14,047 bases of DNA from CAZKUR01 sp964556005 (lineage in GTDB: Bacteria; Bacteroidota; Ignavibacteria; Ignavibacteriales; Ignavibacteriaceae). This document shows, piece after piece, positions 1 to 6,230 of this stretch. The notes beneath the pieces were generated by a model. It was not told the origin of the DNA. It worked only from the letters and a program-made list of their open reading frames with translations, and ran no database searches. Where the stretch lies: contig CAZKUR010000099.1 in the NCBI GenBank assembly GCA_964556005.1, positions 1 to 14,047 of the forward strand, read 5' to 3'. The position numbers and the translations under genes were made by a program. Each line of letters opens with the position of its first letter. Position 1 is the first letter of the stretch.

Positions 1-546
1 CTTTTAGTGCTATTCTTTTTTAACAATAGGCTTTTTGTATTTTCCACATTGATGTTTAGAATTGATTTGTTTGCATACGGCGGAGGTTTTGCATCTGTCC
101 CGCTAATGTTCCACGAAATCGTTGATGTCCGGCATTTATTAAGCAGTCAAACTTTCTTAAATGGAATTGCATTAGGACAGGTAACCCCAGGTCCGATTGT
201 AATAACAGCTACTTTTATAGGGTACTTATTATACGATTGGTTTGGTGCGGTAATAGGAACAATCAGTATTTTCTTGCCTTCATTTTTAATACTTACCGGT
301 ATTACTCCCGTATTTGATAAACTACGGACTAAAAAATTATTTAATGAAGTTATTGTTGGAGTATTAAGTTCATTTGTCGGATTATTGTTCACCGTTACTA
401 TTCAGTTTGGAGTAGCCTTACACTGGGGAGCAGCCCAAATATTGCTTGGTGTTGCAGCTCTAATTGCATTATTGTTAAAAACGGATATACTCTATGTAGT
501 ACTTATAGGAATAACAATGTCCTTTTTAATTTTTTTCGTGATGTAA
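1..546 (+). CDS. chrA: Chromate transporter ChrA, C-terminal domain (5' end outside window)
   Basis: This is an inner-membrane CHR-family transporter; known members export chromate. The frame is open from base 1 through 181 codons to TAA, so the gene starts upstream. A GTG at 7 could be read as a start, but the CHR domain is already under way there, so I treat the gene as 5'-partial. The diagnostic motifs are a Gly-rich GGGFASVPL stretch, then GQVTPGPIVITATFIGY, which is the conserved proline-rich CHR signature. Several hydrophobic segments follow up to the C-terminus. Two-domain ChrA proteins run near 400 residues, so about half is visible and it should be the second CHR domain. It could instead be a short single-domain CHR protein. 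The family assignment is firm; the chromate substrate is inferred from the family. Confidence 0.88.
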   Translation, partial: LLVLFFFNNRLFVFSTLMFRIDLFAYGGGFASVPLMFHEIVDVRHLLSSQTFLNGIALGQVTPGPIVITATFIGYLLYDWFGAVIGTISIFLPSFLILTGITPVFDKLRTKKLFNEVIVGVLSSFVGLLFTVTIQFGVALHWGAAQILLGVAALIALLLKTDILYVVLIGITMSFLIFFVM

Positions 547-652
547 AGAAAAATAAAAATGAAAATGATAATATTACCTGAATTGAAAATCAAAAATCGG
601 GGAATACACAGAAAAATGTGAAATACATTCAAGTATTGTTAACTTAAAATAT

Positions 653-660
653 TAAGGAGT
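653..660 (+). promoter_or_regulatory. Ribosome binding site of the FmdE-family gene
   Basis: TAAGGAGT lies six bases before the ATG at 667 and fixes that start. The 120-bp gap after chrA holds no convincing promoter or terminator. Confidence 0.6.
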
Positions 661-666
661 AATTAT

Positions 667-1269
667 ATGATAAATCCGCAGGATTGGTTGGAGTTCGGAC
701 AAAAATTTCACGGACACAAATGCCCTGCAATGCCCTTAGGCTTACGGGTAGGCGCCGCTGCAATGAATAAACTCGGAGTCGATAGAGCTAAAGACGGACA
801 ATTAGTTACAATCGTTGATTTAGGCGAAGATCACTGTGCTACCTGCTACGCAGACGGACTTCAAGTAATTATGGGCACAACATTCGGTAAAGGCAATATT
901 AAAAAAACACATAAAGGCAAATGGGCTGTTACGTTGGTAGATAGAAAAAGCGGCAAGGCAGTCCGCGTTACGCCAAAGGCTGAGGCAATGCTGCAAAACA
1001 AACAGTCGGCATTTTTCAAAGATTACAGAGAAAAAGGAATTCCGGCAAGCACCGTTCCAAACGAAGTTGTTGAACCTCTAATAAATAAAGTCATGAATGC
1101 GCCGGAGGAAATGCTGCTCAACATTTCCGAAGTATTTGATTATAAACTTGAACCACACAGTGATAACTTTAACGGCTTCGTTTGTGAAGAATGCGGCGAA
1201 ATGACGGTTGAAAGTTACGGCAGAATTAAAAATGGAAGTCACGTTTGTATGGATTGCGCTGTGAAATGA
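667..1269 (+). CDS. FmdE-family protein with C-terminal zinc finger
   Basis: A 200-residue soluble protein related to subunit E of formylmethanofuran dehydrogenase (FmdE). Residues 14-25 hold the His/Cys signature FHGHKCPAMPLG (His15, His17, Cys19). Residues 51-60 hold DLGEDHCATC (Cys57, Cys60), followed by an FGKGNI stretch. The C-terminus carries a four-cysteine zinc ribbon: Cys173/Cys176 (CEEC) and Cys194/Cys197 (CMDC). FmdE-like proteins with this tail occur in many bacteria that lack methanogenesis, and their function is generally unknown; metal binding is the safe statement. It is separated from the arsenic cluster by a terminator, so it probably forms its own unit or is read with upstream chrA. 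The start is supported by a strong AAGGAGT. The family is confident and the role is open. Confidence 0.85.
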   Translation: MINPQDWLEFGQKFHGHKCPAMPLGLRVGAAAMNKLGVDRAKDGQLVTIVDLGEDHCATCYADGLQVIMGTTFGKGNIKKTHKGKWAVTLVDRKSGKAVRVTPKAEAMLQNKQSAFFKDYREKGIPASTVPNEVVEPLINKVMNAPEEMLLNISEVFDYKLEPHSDNFNGFVCEECGEMTVESYGRIKNGSHVCMDCAVK

Positions 1270-1299
1270 ATTTAGAACGATTTTTAAATTAATGATCTT

Positions 1300-1344
1300 G
1301 CAAAGCAATCATAAAACAGGGGAGATTGCTTTGCTTAATTTTTT
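1300..1344 (+). terminator. Intrinsic terminator after the FmdE-family gene
   Basis: An 11-bp perfect stem, GCAAAGCAATC (1300-1310) with GATTGCTTTGC (1324-1334), closes a 13-nt loop. TTAATTTTTT follows at 1335-1344. It lies 30 bp after the FmdE stop and insulates it from arsR. The stem is modest in GC and the loop is large, so efficiency is uncertain. Confidence 0.75.
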
Positions 1345-1518
1345 ACTATTACATTATTCTTTGTTGAGATAATATTCAACCAAATTGACATTATGATTCA
1401 CCCTTCGTTGGAAAAAAATAAAAGTGATAAATTTTCTTTTTCAATCATTGTAATGATCCTCTTTCACAATCAGGGATAGCTAAAGTATCTTTCAGATTAT
1501 GACTTTACAATTATTTAA

Positions 1519-1548
1519 TTTGCAAATTAATTATGGGTTCATTATATT
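1519..1548 (+). promoter_or_regulatory. Possible arsR promoter
   Basis: TTTGCA (1519-1524) and TATATT (1543-1548) are 18 bp apart and resemble -35 and -10 elements. The -10 overlaps the start of the proposed ArsR operator, the usual arrangement for repression by polymerase exclusion. In so AT-rich a region the match is weak evidence. The rest of the 302-bp gap 1270-1571 holds the terminator and one short palindrome (1444-1457); I see no gene in it. Confidence 0.35.
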
Positions 1549-1565
1549 TCGCTAATTAACGAAAT
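1546..1565 (+). promoter_or_regulatory. ArsR operator-like dyad, site 1
   Basis: ATTTCG and CGAAAT form a perfect 6-bp inverted repeat around an 8-bp AT-rich spacer, ending 6 bp before the arsR start. A second copy, identical at 16 of 20 positions, sits at 1930-1949. Recurrence beside the same regulator makes this the best candidate for autoregulation by ArsR. It is seen in sequence; binding is inferred. Confidence 0.65.
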
Positions 1566-1571
1566 GATAAT

Positions 1572-1916
1572 ATGGAAGACAAAACCAAAATATTCAAAGC
1601 TTTATCCGATATAAACCGTTTACGTATCTTAAAAGCATTACAGGCAAGGTCTTTATGTGTTTGTGAAATTAAGGAATTGCTTGGTTTGGCAAATTCAACC
1701 GTTTCCCAGCATTTAAAGATTTTAAAGGAATCAGGCTTTATTTTAGAAGAAAAAGACGGTAAATGGGTAAATTATATGATTAACCAGAGGCCGGATGACC
1801 AAAGAATTAATTCAATTCTTGCTTCATTGGATTTTTGGATCAGCGATGAACAAATAATTATAAATGATAAAAAGAAAATAGCAGGCTTGGATAGAATCAC
1901 AATCTGCGGAAATTAA
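1572..1916 (+). CDS. arsR: ArsR-family arsenic-responsive repressor
   Basis: A 114-residue winged-helix repressor that would leave its operator on binding As(III) or a similar metalloid. After the SDINRLRIL helix, residues 28-33 read LCVCEI. This is the classic ArsR metal site in the first helix of the DNA-binding motif, with Cys29 and Cys31 as thiolate ligands. The helix-turn-helix spans about 36-58 (STVSQHLKIL recognition helix), followed by the wing EEKDGKWVNYMI. An extra Cys112 near the C-terminus might supply a third ligand. Length is typical. It heads the cluster, 47 bp ahead of the next gene, with operator-like dyads on both sides. There is no strong Shine-Dalgarno; the operator occupies the usual position, so the leader is short. 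Regulator type is certain and the arsenic ligand is strongly supported by CVC and context. Confidence 0.92.
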   Translation: MEDKTKIFKALSDINRLRILKALQARSLCVCEIKELLGLANSTVSQHLKILKESGFILEEKDGKWVNYMINQRPDDQRINSILASLDFWISDEQIIINDKKKIAGLDRITICGN

Positions 1917-1929
1917 ATTATTAAACAAT

Positions 1930-1949
1930 ATTTCGATAGATAACGAAAC
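1930..1949 (+). promoter_or_regulatory. ArsR operator-like dyad, site 2
   Basis: ATTTCG-N8-CGAAAC repeats site 1 with the same 8-bp spacing, in the 47-bp gap between arsR and the first structural gene. It could control a second promoter for the downstream genes or act as a roadblock that tunes arsR against them. An AGGGGT ribosome binding site follows before the ATG at 1964. Confidence 0.6.
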
Positions 1950-1963
1950 AAGGGGTCCTAAAA

Positions 1964-2215
1964 ATGAACATAATTAAAGTATACGGAACAGGATGCAAAA
2001 ATTGCATTAAGCTTGAACAAACAGCAAGAGAAGCTGTTGAAGAATTAAAATTGGATTTCTCAATTGAAAGTGTAAAAGACATTGAGGCAATTGTTAAACG
2101 CGGTATTATGCGCACACCCGGATTGGAAATAAACGGGAAAATTGTTTCGATGGGTCAAGTTCCGACTAAATGGACACTGATGCATTGGATAGAGGATAGT
2201 ATAAAGGCAGTTTAA
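1964..2215 (+). CDS. Small cytoplasmic redox-active disulfide (thioredoxin-like) protein
   Basis: An 83-residue one-domain thioredoxin fold with no signal peptide, of the 'redox-active disulfide protein 2'/Thioredoxin_3 type. The motif GTGCKNC places a CxxC (Cys11, Cys14) after the first strand, and TPGL (Pro52) is the cis-proline loop facing it. The family is often found beside ArsP-like permeases and CcdA proteins in metalloid clusters, but its partner is not well established. It could give electrons to the arsenate reductase or hand thiol-bound metalloid to the permease. Its TAA abuts the permease ATG directly, indicating translational coupling. A paralogue lies at 5618-5854 with the same architecture. 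The fold is confident; the role is inferred. Confidence 0.88.
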   Translation: MNIIKVYGTGCKNCIKLEQTAREAVEELKLDFSIESVKDIEAIVKRGIMRTPGLEINGKIVSMGQVPTKWTLMHWIEDSIKAV

Positions 2216-3265
2216 ATGCAGGCTGAAAGATTAGTAATCAAAAAGGGAATTGGCGCTAACAAATTAATTCTCCTGCTGTTATCGTTCTTTCTCTGGATTT
2301 TTCTGTATCTCAATTTAGAAAGTCTAGCTGACTTTCTTGTTATTAATGTTCTCGGTTTAAATAGTTCGGAAGCAATCGGCAGTGCACTAAACTTTTTCAT
2401 CTTTGAAGTGCCGAAAGTATTAATGCTGCTTGTACTAATAATTTTTATTGTTGGAGTTATCCGGACATATTTTTCACCAGAAAGAACAAGAAAAATTTTA
2501 GGCGGTAAATCTTTACTTGCAGGAAATATTAGCGCAAGTGTTTTAGGGATTGTAACTCCGTTTTGCAGCTGCTCTGCAATTCCGTTGTTCATTGGTTTTG
2601 TACAGGCAGGCGTTCCACTTGGCGTTACGTTTTCATTTTTAATTGCCGCACCAATGATAAATGAAGTTGCGGTTGTTCTTTTATTCGGATTGTTCGGATG
2701 GCAGACTGCTTTAATCTATATAATTACAGGATTGATAATTGCTATCGTCGCCGGGACTATAATCGGGATTTTAAAACTTGATCATTTTGTTGAAGACTGG
2801 GTTTATAACTTAAAGCAGGCTTCAATTGAAACTGCGGATGTGAAACCTAAATTCAGCGAACGAATTGACAGCGGTCTTCAATCGGTAAAAGAAATTGTCG
2901 GGAAGATCTGGATTTACATTATTCTCGGAATTGCAGTAGGTGCCGGAATTCACGGATATGTACCGCAAAATTTTATGGCCGGTTTAATGGGAAAAAGTGC
3001 CTGGTGGTCGGTTCCGGTTTCTGTTTTAATCGGAGTTCCGATGTATTCAAATGCTGCAGGCATTATTCCAATTGTTCAGGCATTACTGGAAAAAGGTGCA
3101 TCACTTGGTACTGTCTTAGCTTTTATGATGAGTGTAATTGGTTTGTCACTGCCGGAGACAATTATTTTAAGAAAAGTTTTGAAAATGCCTTTGATTATTT
3201 CATTCGTCGGAATAGTTGCTGTCGGTATAATCGCTGTTGGGTTTATTTTCAATTTTATTTTTTAG
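2216..3265 (+). CDS. arsP: ArsP-type permease (organoarsenical/metalloid efflux)
   Basis: A 349-residue inner-membrane permease of the ArsP/PF03773 family; characterised ArsP exports trivalent methylarsenite and aromatic arsenicals. About eight hydrophobic segments are visible, split by a charged cytoplasmic stretch at about 190-225. The hallmark is TPFCSCSAIP (114-123), with Cys117 and Cys119 in a membrane segment, followed by AAPMINEVAVVLL. The second half repeats the pattern with GVPMYSNAAGIIPI (273-286) and GLSLPETIIL (309-318). ArsP needs paired cysteines to bind trivalent arsenic, and this CxC fits. The start directly abuts the preceding redox protein. The family also includes permeases annotated for Cu/Zn efflux, so the substrate is not proved; the ArsR-ArsC-Acr3 neighbourhood favours arsenicals. 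Confidence 0.85.
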   Translation: MQAERLVIKKGIGANKLILLLLSFFLWIFLYLNLESLADFLVINVLGLNSSEAIGSALNFFIFEVPKVLMLLVLIIFIVGVIRTYFSPERTRKILGGKSLLAGNISASVLGIVTPFCSCSAIPLFIGFVQAGVPLGVTFSFLIAAPMINEVAVVLLFGLFGWQTALIYIITGLIIAIVAGTIIGILKLDHFVEDWVYNLKQASIETADVKPKFSERIDSGLQSVKEIVGKIWIYIILGIAVGAGIHGYVPQNFMAGLMGKSAWWSVPVSVLIGVPMYSNAAGIIPIVQALLEKGASLGTVLAFMMSVIGLSLPETIILRKVLKMPLIISFVGIVAVGIIAVGFIFNFIF

Positions 3266-3376
3266 TTGAGCAAAAGTGAGAGAGGGAAAAGATGATATTT
3301 CCCCGGAGCGCTTTACAATATGAGAAGATGTCAAATTTAAAATAGATTTAAAAATAATTTTAGTGAGGATAACCAA

Positions 3377-3811
3377 ATGGATAGGACAAGAGTACTTTTC
3401 GTCTGTGTTCACAACAGTGCAAGAAGCCAGATGGCCGAAGCATTTTTAAATAAATTCGGCGATGGAAATTTTGAAGCTGAAAGCGCAGGGTTGGAACCTG
3501 GAACATTAAACCCTGTAGTTGTTGAAGTAATGAATGAAATCGGTTTCGATATTTCCGGCAACCAAACAAAATCTGTTTTCGATTTTTTCAAGCAGGGCAA
3601 AAGATTCGATTATGTTATTACGGTATGCGACAAAACTGCGGCAGAAAAGTGTCCCATCTTTCCCACGACAAAGCAATCCATTCACTGGAGTTTCAAAGAT
3701 CCCTCATCATTAAAAGGAAGCAATAAAGAAATAATTTCTCAAACAAGAAATATCCGGGATGAAATTAAGTCCTCAATTGAAAATTGGGTTAACGAATTTG
3801 AGGCTGCCTAA
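3377..3811 (+). CDS. arsC: Arsenate reductase, thioredoxin-coupled (low-MW phosphatase fold)
   Basis: A 144-residue cytoplasmic enzyme that reduces arsenate to arsenite. The P-loop is CVHNSARS, with nucleophile Cys10 and Arg16. The resolving cysteines Cys84 and Cys92 lie in YVITVCDKTAAEKCP, and Asp108 in WSFKDPSS is the general acid loop. Three ordered cysteines with the CX5R loop identify the Staphylococcus/Bacillus thioredoxin-recycled class rather than the glutaredoxin-linked E. coli class. Length is normal for that class. It is preceded by GTGAGGA and a 111-bp gap after the permease; the acr3 ATG follows 3 bp after its stop. The abundance of thioredoxin-like genes nearby fits its electron need. 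Confidence 0.95.
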   Translation: MDRTRVLFVCVHNSARSQMAEAFLNKFGDGNFEAESAGLEPGTLNPVVVEVMNEIGFDISGNQTKSVFDFFKQGKRFDYVITVCDKTAAEKCPIFPTTKQSIHWSFKDPSSLKGSNKEIISQTRNIRDEIKSSIENWVNEFEAA

Positions 3812-3814
3812 CTA

Positions 3815-4882
3815 ATGGAAACAAGTTTAAAAAAATTATCCTTCTTAAACCGGTATCTGACTTTATGGATTTTCCTTGCAATGTTCGCGGGTGTTTTTTC
3901 CGGTTACTTATTTCCCGGCATTGTCGATTTCTGGAATCATTTTCAATCGGGAACGACCAACATTCCCATCGCAGTTGGATTAATATTAATGATGTATCCT
4001 CCTCTTGCAAAAGTAAAATACGAAGAATTACCCGACGTATTTAAAAATTTGAAAATACTTTCACTTTCGCTTATTCAAAATTGGATTATCGGTCCGATAT
4101 TAATGTTTGTTCTTGCAATTATCTTTTTGCAGAATTATCCCGAATACATGGCTGGATTAATTATGATAGGATTGGCACGATGTATTGCAATGGTTATTGT
4201 TTGGAACGAACTTGCAAAAGGAGATTCGGAATATGCTGCCGGTTTGGTTGCCTTTAATTCTATTTTCCAGGTACTTTTCTTTTCGGTTTATGCATATATT
4301 TTTTTAACTGTAGTACCTCATTGGCTTGGACTTAAAACTTTTGCCGTTGATATTACAATCAGGCAAATTGCTGAAAGCGTTTTGATTTATCTTGGCATTC
4401 CTTTCTTCGGAGGAATGATAACACGTTTTGTCTTTTTGAAATTAAAGAGCAGAGAATGGTATGAAAAGAATTTTATTCCGAAAATTAGTCCGGTTACATT
4501 AATCGCATTATTGTTTACAATTTTTGTGATGTTCTCTTTAAAAGGAGAATTCATTGTAAGGATACCTCTTGATGTCTTAAGAATTGCAATTCCGCTGATT
4601 ATTTATTTTGTAATAATGTTCCTGGTTTCTTTTTACATGGGAAAGAAAATCGGTGCGGATTATTCAAAGACAGCAACAATTTCGTTCACTGCTGCAAGCA
4701 ACAATTTTGAATTAGCTATTGCAGTTGCAATTGCTGTATTCGGAATAAATTCAGGAGAAGCATTTGCGGCAGTAATCGGGCCTTTGGTCGAAGTGCCTGT
4801 ATTGATTTCGCTTGTTAATGTAGCATTATATTTTCAGAGAAAATATTTCGGGAAAGCTGAATTAAGTAATATTAAAGTCTGA
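3815..4882 (+). CDS. acr3: Arsenite efflux permease Acr3
   Basis: A 355-residue inner-membrane exporter of the Acr3/BASS superfamily that pumps arsenite out using the proton motive force. About ten hydrophobic segments are visible. Signatures include GLILMMYPPLAKVKYEEL (55-72), then GLARCIAMVIVWN (119-131), where Cys123 corresponds to the conserved essential cysteine. FTAASNNFELAIAVAIAVFG and IGPLVEVPVLISLVNVAL near the end complete the family pattern. Length is typical of bacterial Acr3. It is almost contiguous with arsC, the standard reductase-exporter pair. A 54-bp AT-rich gap separates it from the next gene, with no clear terminator. Confidence 0.95.
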   Translation: METSLKKLSFLNRYLTLWIFLAMFAGVFSGYLFPGIVDFWNHFQSGTTNIPIAVGLILMMYPPLAKVKYEELPDVFKNLKILSLSLIQNWIIGPILMFVLAIIFLQNYPEYMAGLIMIGLARCIAMVIVWNELAKGDSEYAAGLVAFNSIFQVLFFSVYAYIFLTVVPHWLGLKTFAVDITIRQIAESVLIYLGIPFFGGMITRFVFLKLKSREWYEKNFIPKISPVTLIALLFTIFVMFSLKGEFIVRIPLDVLRIAIPLIIYFVIMFLVSFYMGKKIGADYSKTATISFTAASNNFELAIAVAIAVFGINSGEAFAAVIGPLVEVPVLISLVNVALYFQRKYFGKAELSNIKV

Positions 4883-4936
4883 AATATTTTTTAATAAATT
4901 GTTTACATAATTTAATAAATTTTCTCAGGGGAGAAT

Positions 4937-5590
4937 ATGAAATTAAAAATTGCTTTTTTTATTTTTATTGAGGCATCATTGATATTTGCTCAATTGCCTC
5001 ACCAAATTGAAAAAGAAGCGGCGAACATGCTGCTCGCATTTTCAGTTCAAGATACTATCATTCAGAAAGATTTTGATAATCTTAATGCACTAATAGACTC
5101 AAAAATTAGTAATAATGAATTAGAAAATAATTATTCAGTCTCACCTAAAAATTACGACAGCCTAAAGAATCAGTTATCCAAAATCGAATTTGCAATTAAA
5201 ACAGTTCCATCAGATTCCGGTCTTGTACTATTTAATAGCTGGTACTTACAATTCTGCAATACATTTTATAAAAACCTGGAACGACAATTCTTTTCATCTA
5301 AAAAAATTAAAATATTATTCTTCAGCGCTTCGGTTTCCTGCTACTGTACTCTTGAGATGTGCAAAAATCAATTAATTGATATTTTAAAATTCGTGAAAGA
5401 AAACAAAGAAAAGTATGATTATTGGGTTGTCGATTCATACGAAAACGGCGACCTTCAAATTAAATATGAAACCTACTTTTCACCTTCGGTAATTGTTTTT
5501 GACTCTAATAATAAGCTATTACAAAAAATTGAGTATGATGAAAAGATGATCTCAAAACTCAAAAATTATTTTACAGCAAACAGTAATTAA
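4937..5590 (+). CDS. Secreted thioredoxin-fold-like protein with CxCx4C motif, unknown function
   Basis: I do not recognise this 217-residue protein. Residues 1-18 form a signal peptide (basic MKLK, hydrophobic core, ending IFA before Gln19), so it should be exported. Residues 20-115 are polar and probably helical, with Cys107 within them. Residues 123-205 resemble a thioredoxin-like core: strand IKILFFSAS, then SCYCTLEMC (Cys135, Cys137, Cys142) where a CxxC would normally sit, a helix, a strand DYWVVDS, then YFSPSVIVFD with a probable cis-Pro183. CxCx4C in place of CxxC suggests metal or metalloid binding or altered redox chemistry. It sits between acr3 and three redox genes with a CAGGGGA ribosome binding site, so it likely belongs to the same operon. 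Reality of the gene is high; fold moderate; function unknown. Confidence 0.75.
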   Translation: MKLKIAFFIFIEASLIFAQLPHQIEKEAANMLLAFSVQDTIIQKDFDNLNALIDSKISNNELENNYSVSPKNYDSLKNQLSKIEFAIKTVPSDSGLVLFNSWYLQFCNTFYKNLERQFFSSKKIKILFFSASVSCYCTLEMCKNQLIDILKFVKENKEKYDYWVVDSYENGDLQIKYETYFSPSVIVFDSNNKLLQKIEYDEKMISKLKNYFTANSN

Positions 5591-5617
5591 AAATAAACTT
5601 AATTCATAAGGAGTAAA

Positions 5618-5854
5618 ATGATAGTAAAAATTTTAGGAACCGGATGCAAAAGATGTAATACTCTTGAAAATAAAATAAGGGAGTTGATAAAGCAAAATAA
5701 AATTGAGGCTGTTGTTGAAAAAGTTACTGATATTCAGGAAATGATGAGTTATGGAATAATGGCAACACCGGGATTAGTGATTGATGAAAAAGTCAAAAGC
5801 TATGGAGTCATTCCAAAAGATGAACAATTGTTAAACTGGTTAACATGTAATTAA
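5618..5854 (+). CDS. Small cytoplasmic redox-active disulfide protein, second copy
   Basis: A 78-residue paralogue of the 1964-2215 product. It shares the GTGCKxC active site (here Cys10 and Cys13), the GIMxTPGL cis-proline loop (Pro51) and a C-terminal LLNWL helix. It has no signal peptide and starts after an excellent AAGGAGT. Its TAA is directly followed by the ATG of the secreted thioredoxin, and CcdA follows 1 bp later again. That suggests it donates electrons to CcdA from the cytoplasmic side, while the first copy serves the ArsP permease; this division of labour is inference. A terminal Cys77 is not shared with the first copy. Confidence 0.87.
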   Translation: MIVKILGTGCKRCNTLENKIRELIKQNKIEAVVEKVTDIQEMMSYGIMATPGLVIDEKVKSYGVIPKDEQLLNWLTCN

Positions 5855-6229
5855 ATGAGAAAATTCTTATTCGTCATTATTTTAATTGTATTGCCGGGTT
5901 TATTATTTGCACAGAAAAAAGAAGTAAAACCTAAAGTTACTTTTATTGAACTCGGTTCTGTAAATTGTGTTCCATGCAGGATGATGCAGTCGGTTATGAA
6001 AAATATTGAAGAGAAATACGGCAGTCAGGTTAAAGTAATCTTTTACGACGTATGGACTCAAGAACAAAAACCTTATGCCAAAAAATACGGCATCAAGCTG
6101 ATTCCTACTCAAGTATTCCTTGATAAAAACGGGAAAGAATTTCATAGGCATGAAGGGTACTACCCGGAAGCGGAAATAGATAAGATTTTGCAGAAAAAAG
6201 GCTTAAAACCAAAAAAAGCTAAAAGTTAA
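5855..6229 (+). CDS. Secreted thioredoxin-family protein
   Basis: A 124-residue exported thioredoxin. Residues 1-19 are a signal peptide ending LLFA before Gln20, with no lipobox cysteine, so it should be a soluble periplasmic protein. The core has strand VTFIELGS, the active site NCVPC (Cys38, Cys41), strand VKVIFYDVW, a YAKKYGIKLIPTQVFLD segment with cis-Pro84, and GYYPEAEIDKIL as the last helix. The CVPC dipeptide differs from CGPC of thioredoxin and suits a reductant recharged by a membrane CcdA/DsbD-type protein, which the next gene encodes 1 bp downstream. Its Lys-rich tail (KKGLKPKKAKS) is unusual. Targets could be cytochrome c apoproteins or arsenic-linked thiol proteins; only the redox role is firm. 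Confidence 0.9.
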   Translation: MRKFLFVIILIVLPGLLFAQKKEVKPKVTFIELGSVNCVPCRMMQSVMKNIEEKYGSQVKVIFYDVWTQEQKPYAKKYGIKLIPTQVFLDKNGKEFHRHEGYYPEAEIDKILQKKGLKPKKAKS

Positions 6230-6230
6230 T

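Noticed and set aside
1..546. chrA as part of the same resistance operon as ars
   Set aside because: A terminator at 1300-1344 and a separate arsR promoter region lie between them; only loose neighbourhood can be claimed.
559..621. 20-codon frame between chrA and the FmdE-family gene
   Set aside because: No ribosome binding site, no recognisable product, and composition like the surrounding intergenic DNA.
3284..3303. GGGAAA-N8-TTTCCC hairpin between the ArsP-type permease and arsC
   Set aside because: The stem is only 6 bp and no T-tract follows, so it is not a convincing terminator; a weak processing or regulatory hairpin cannot be excluded.
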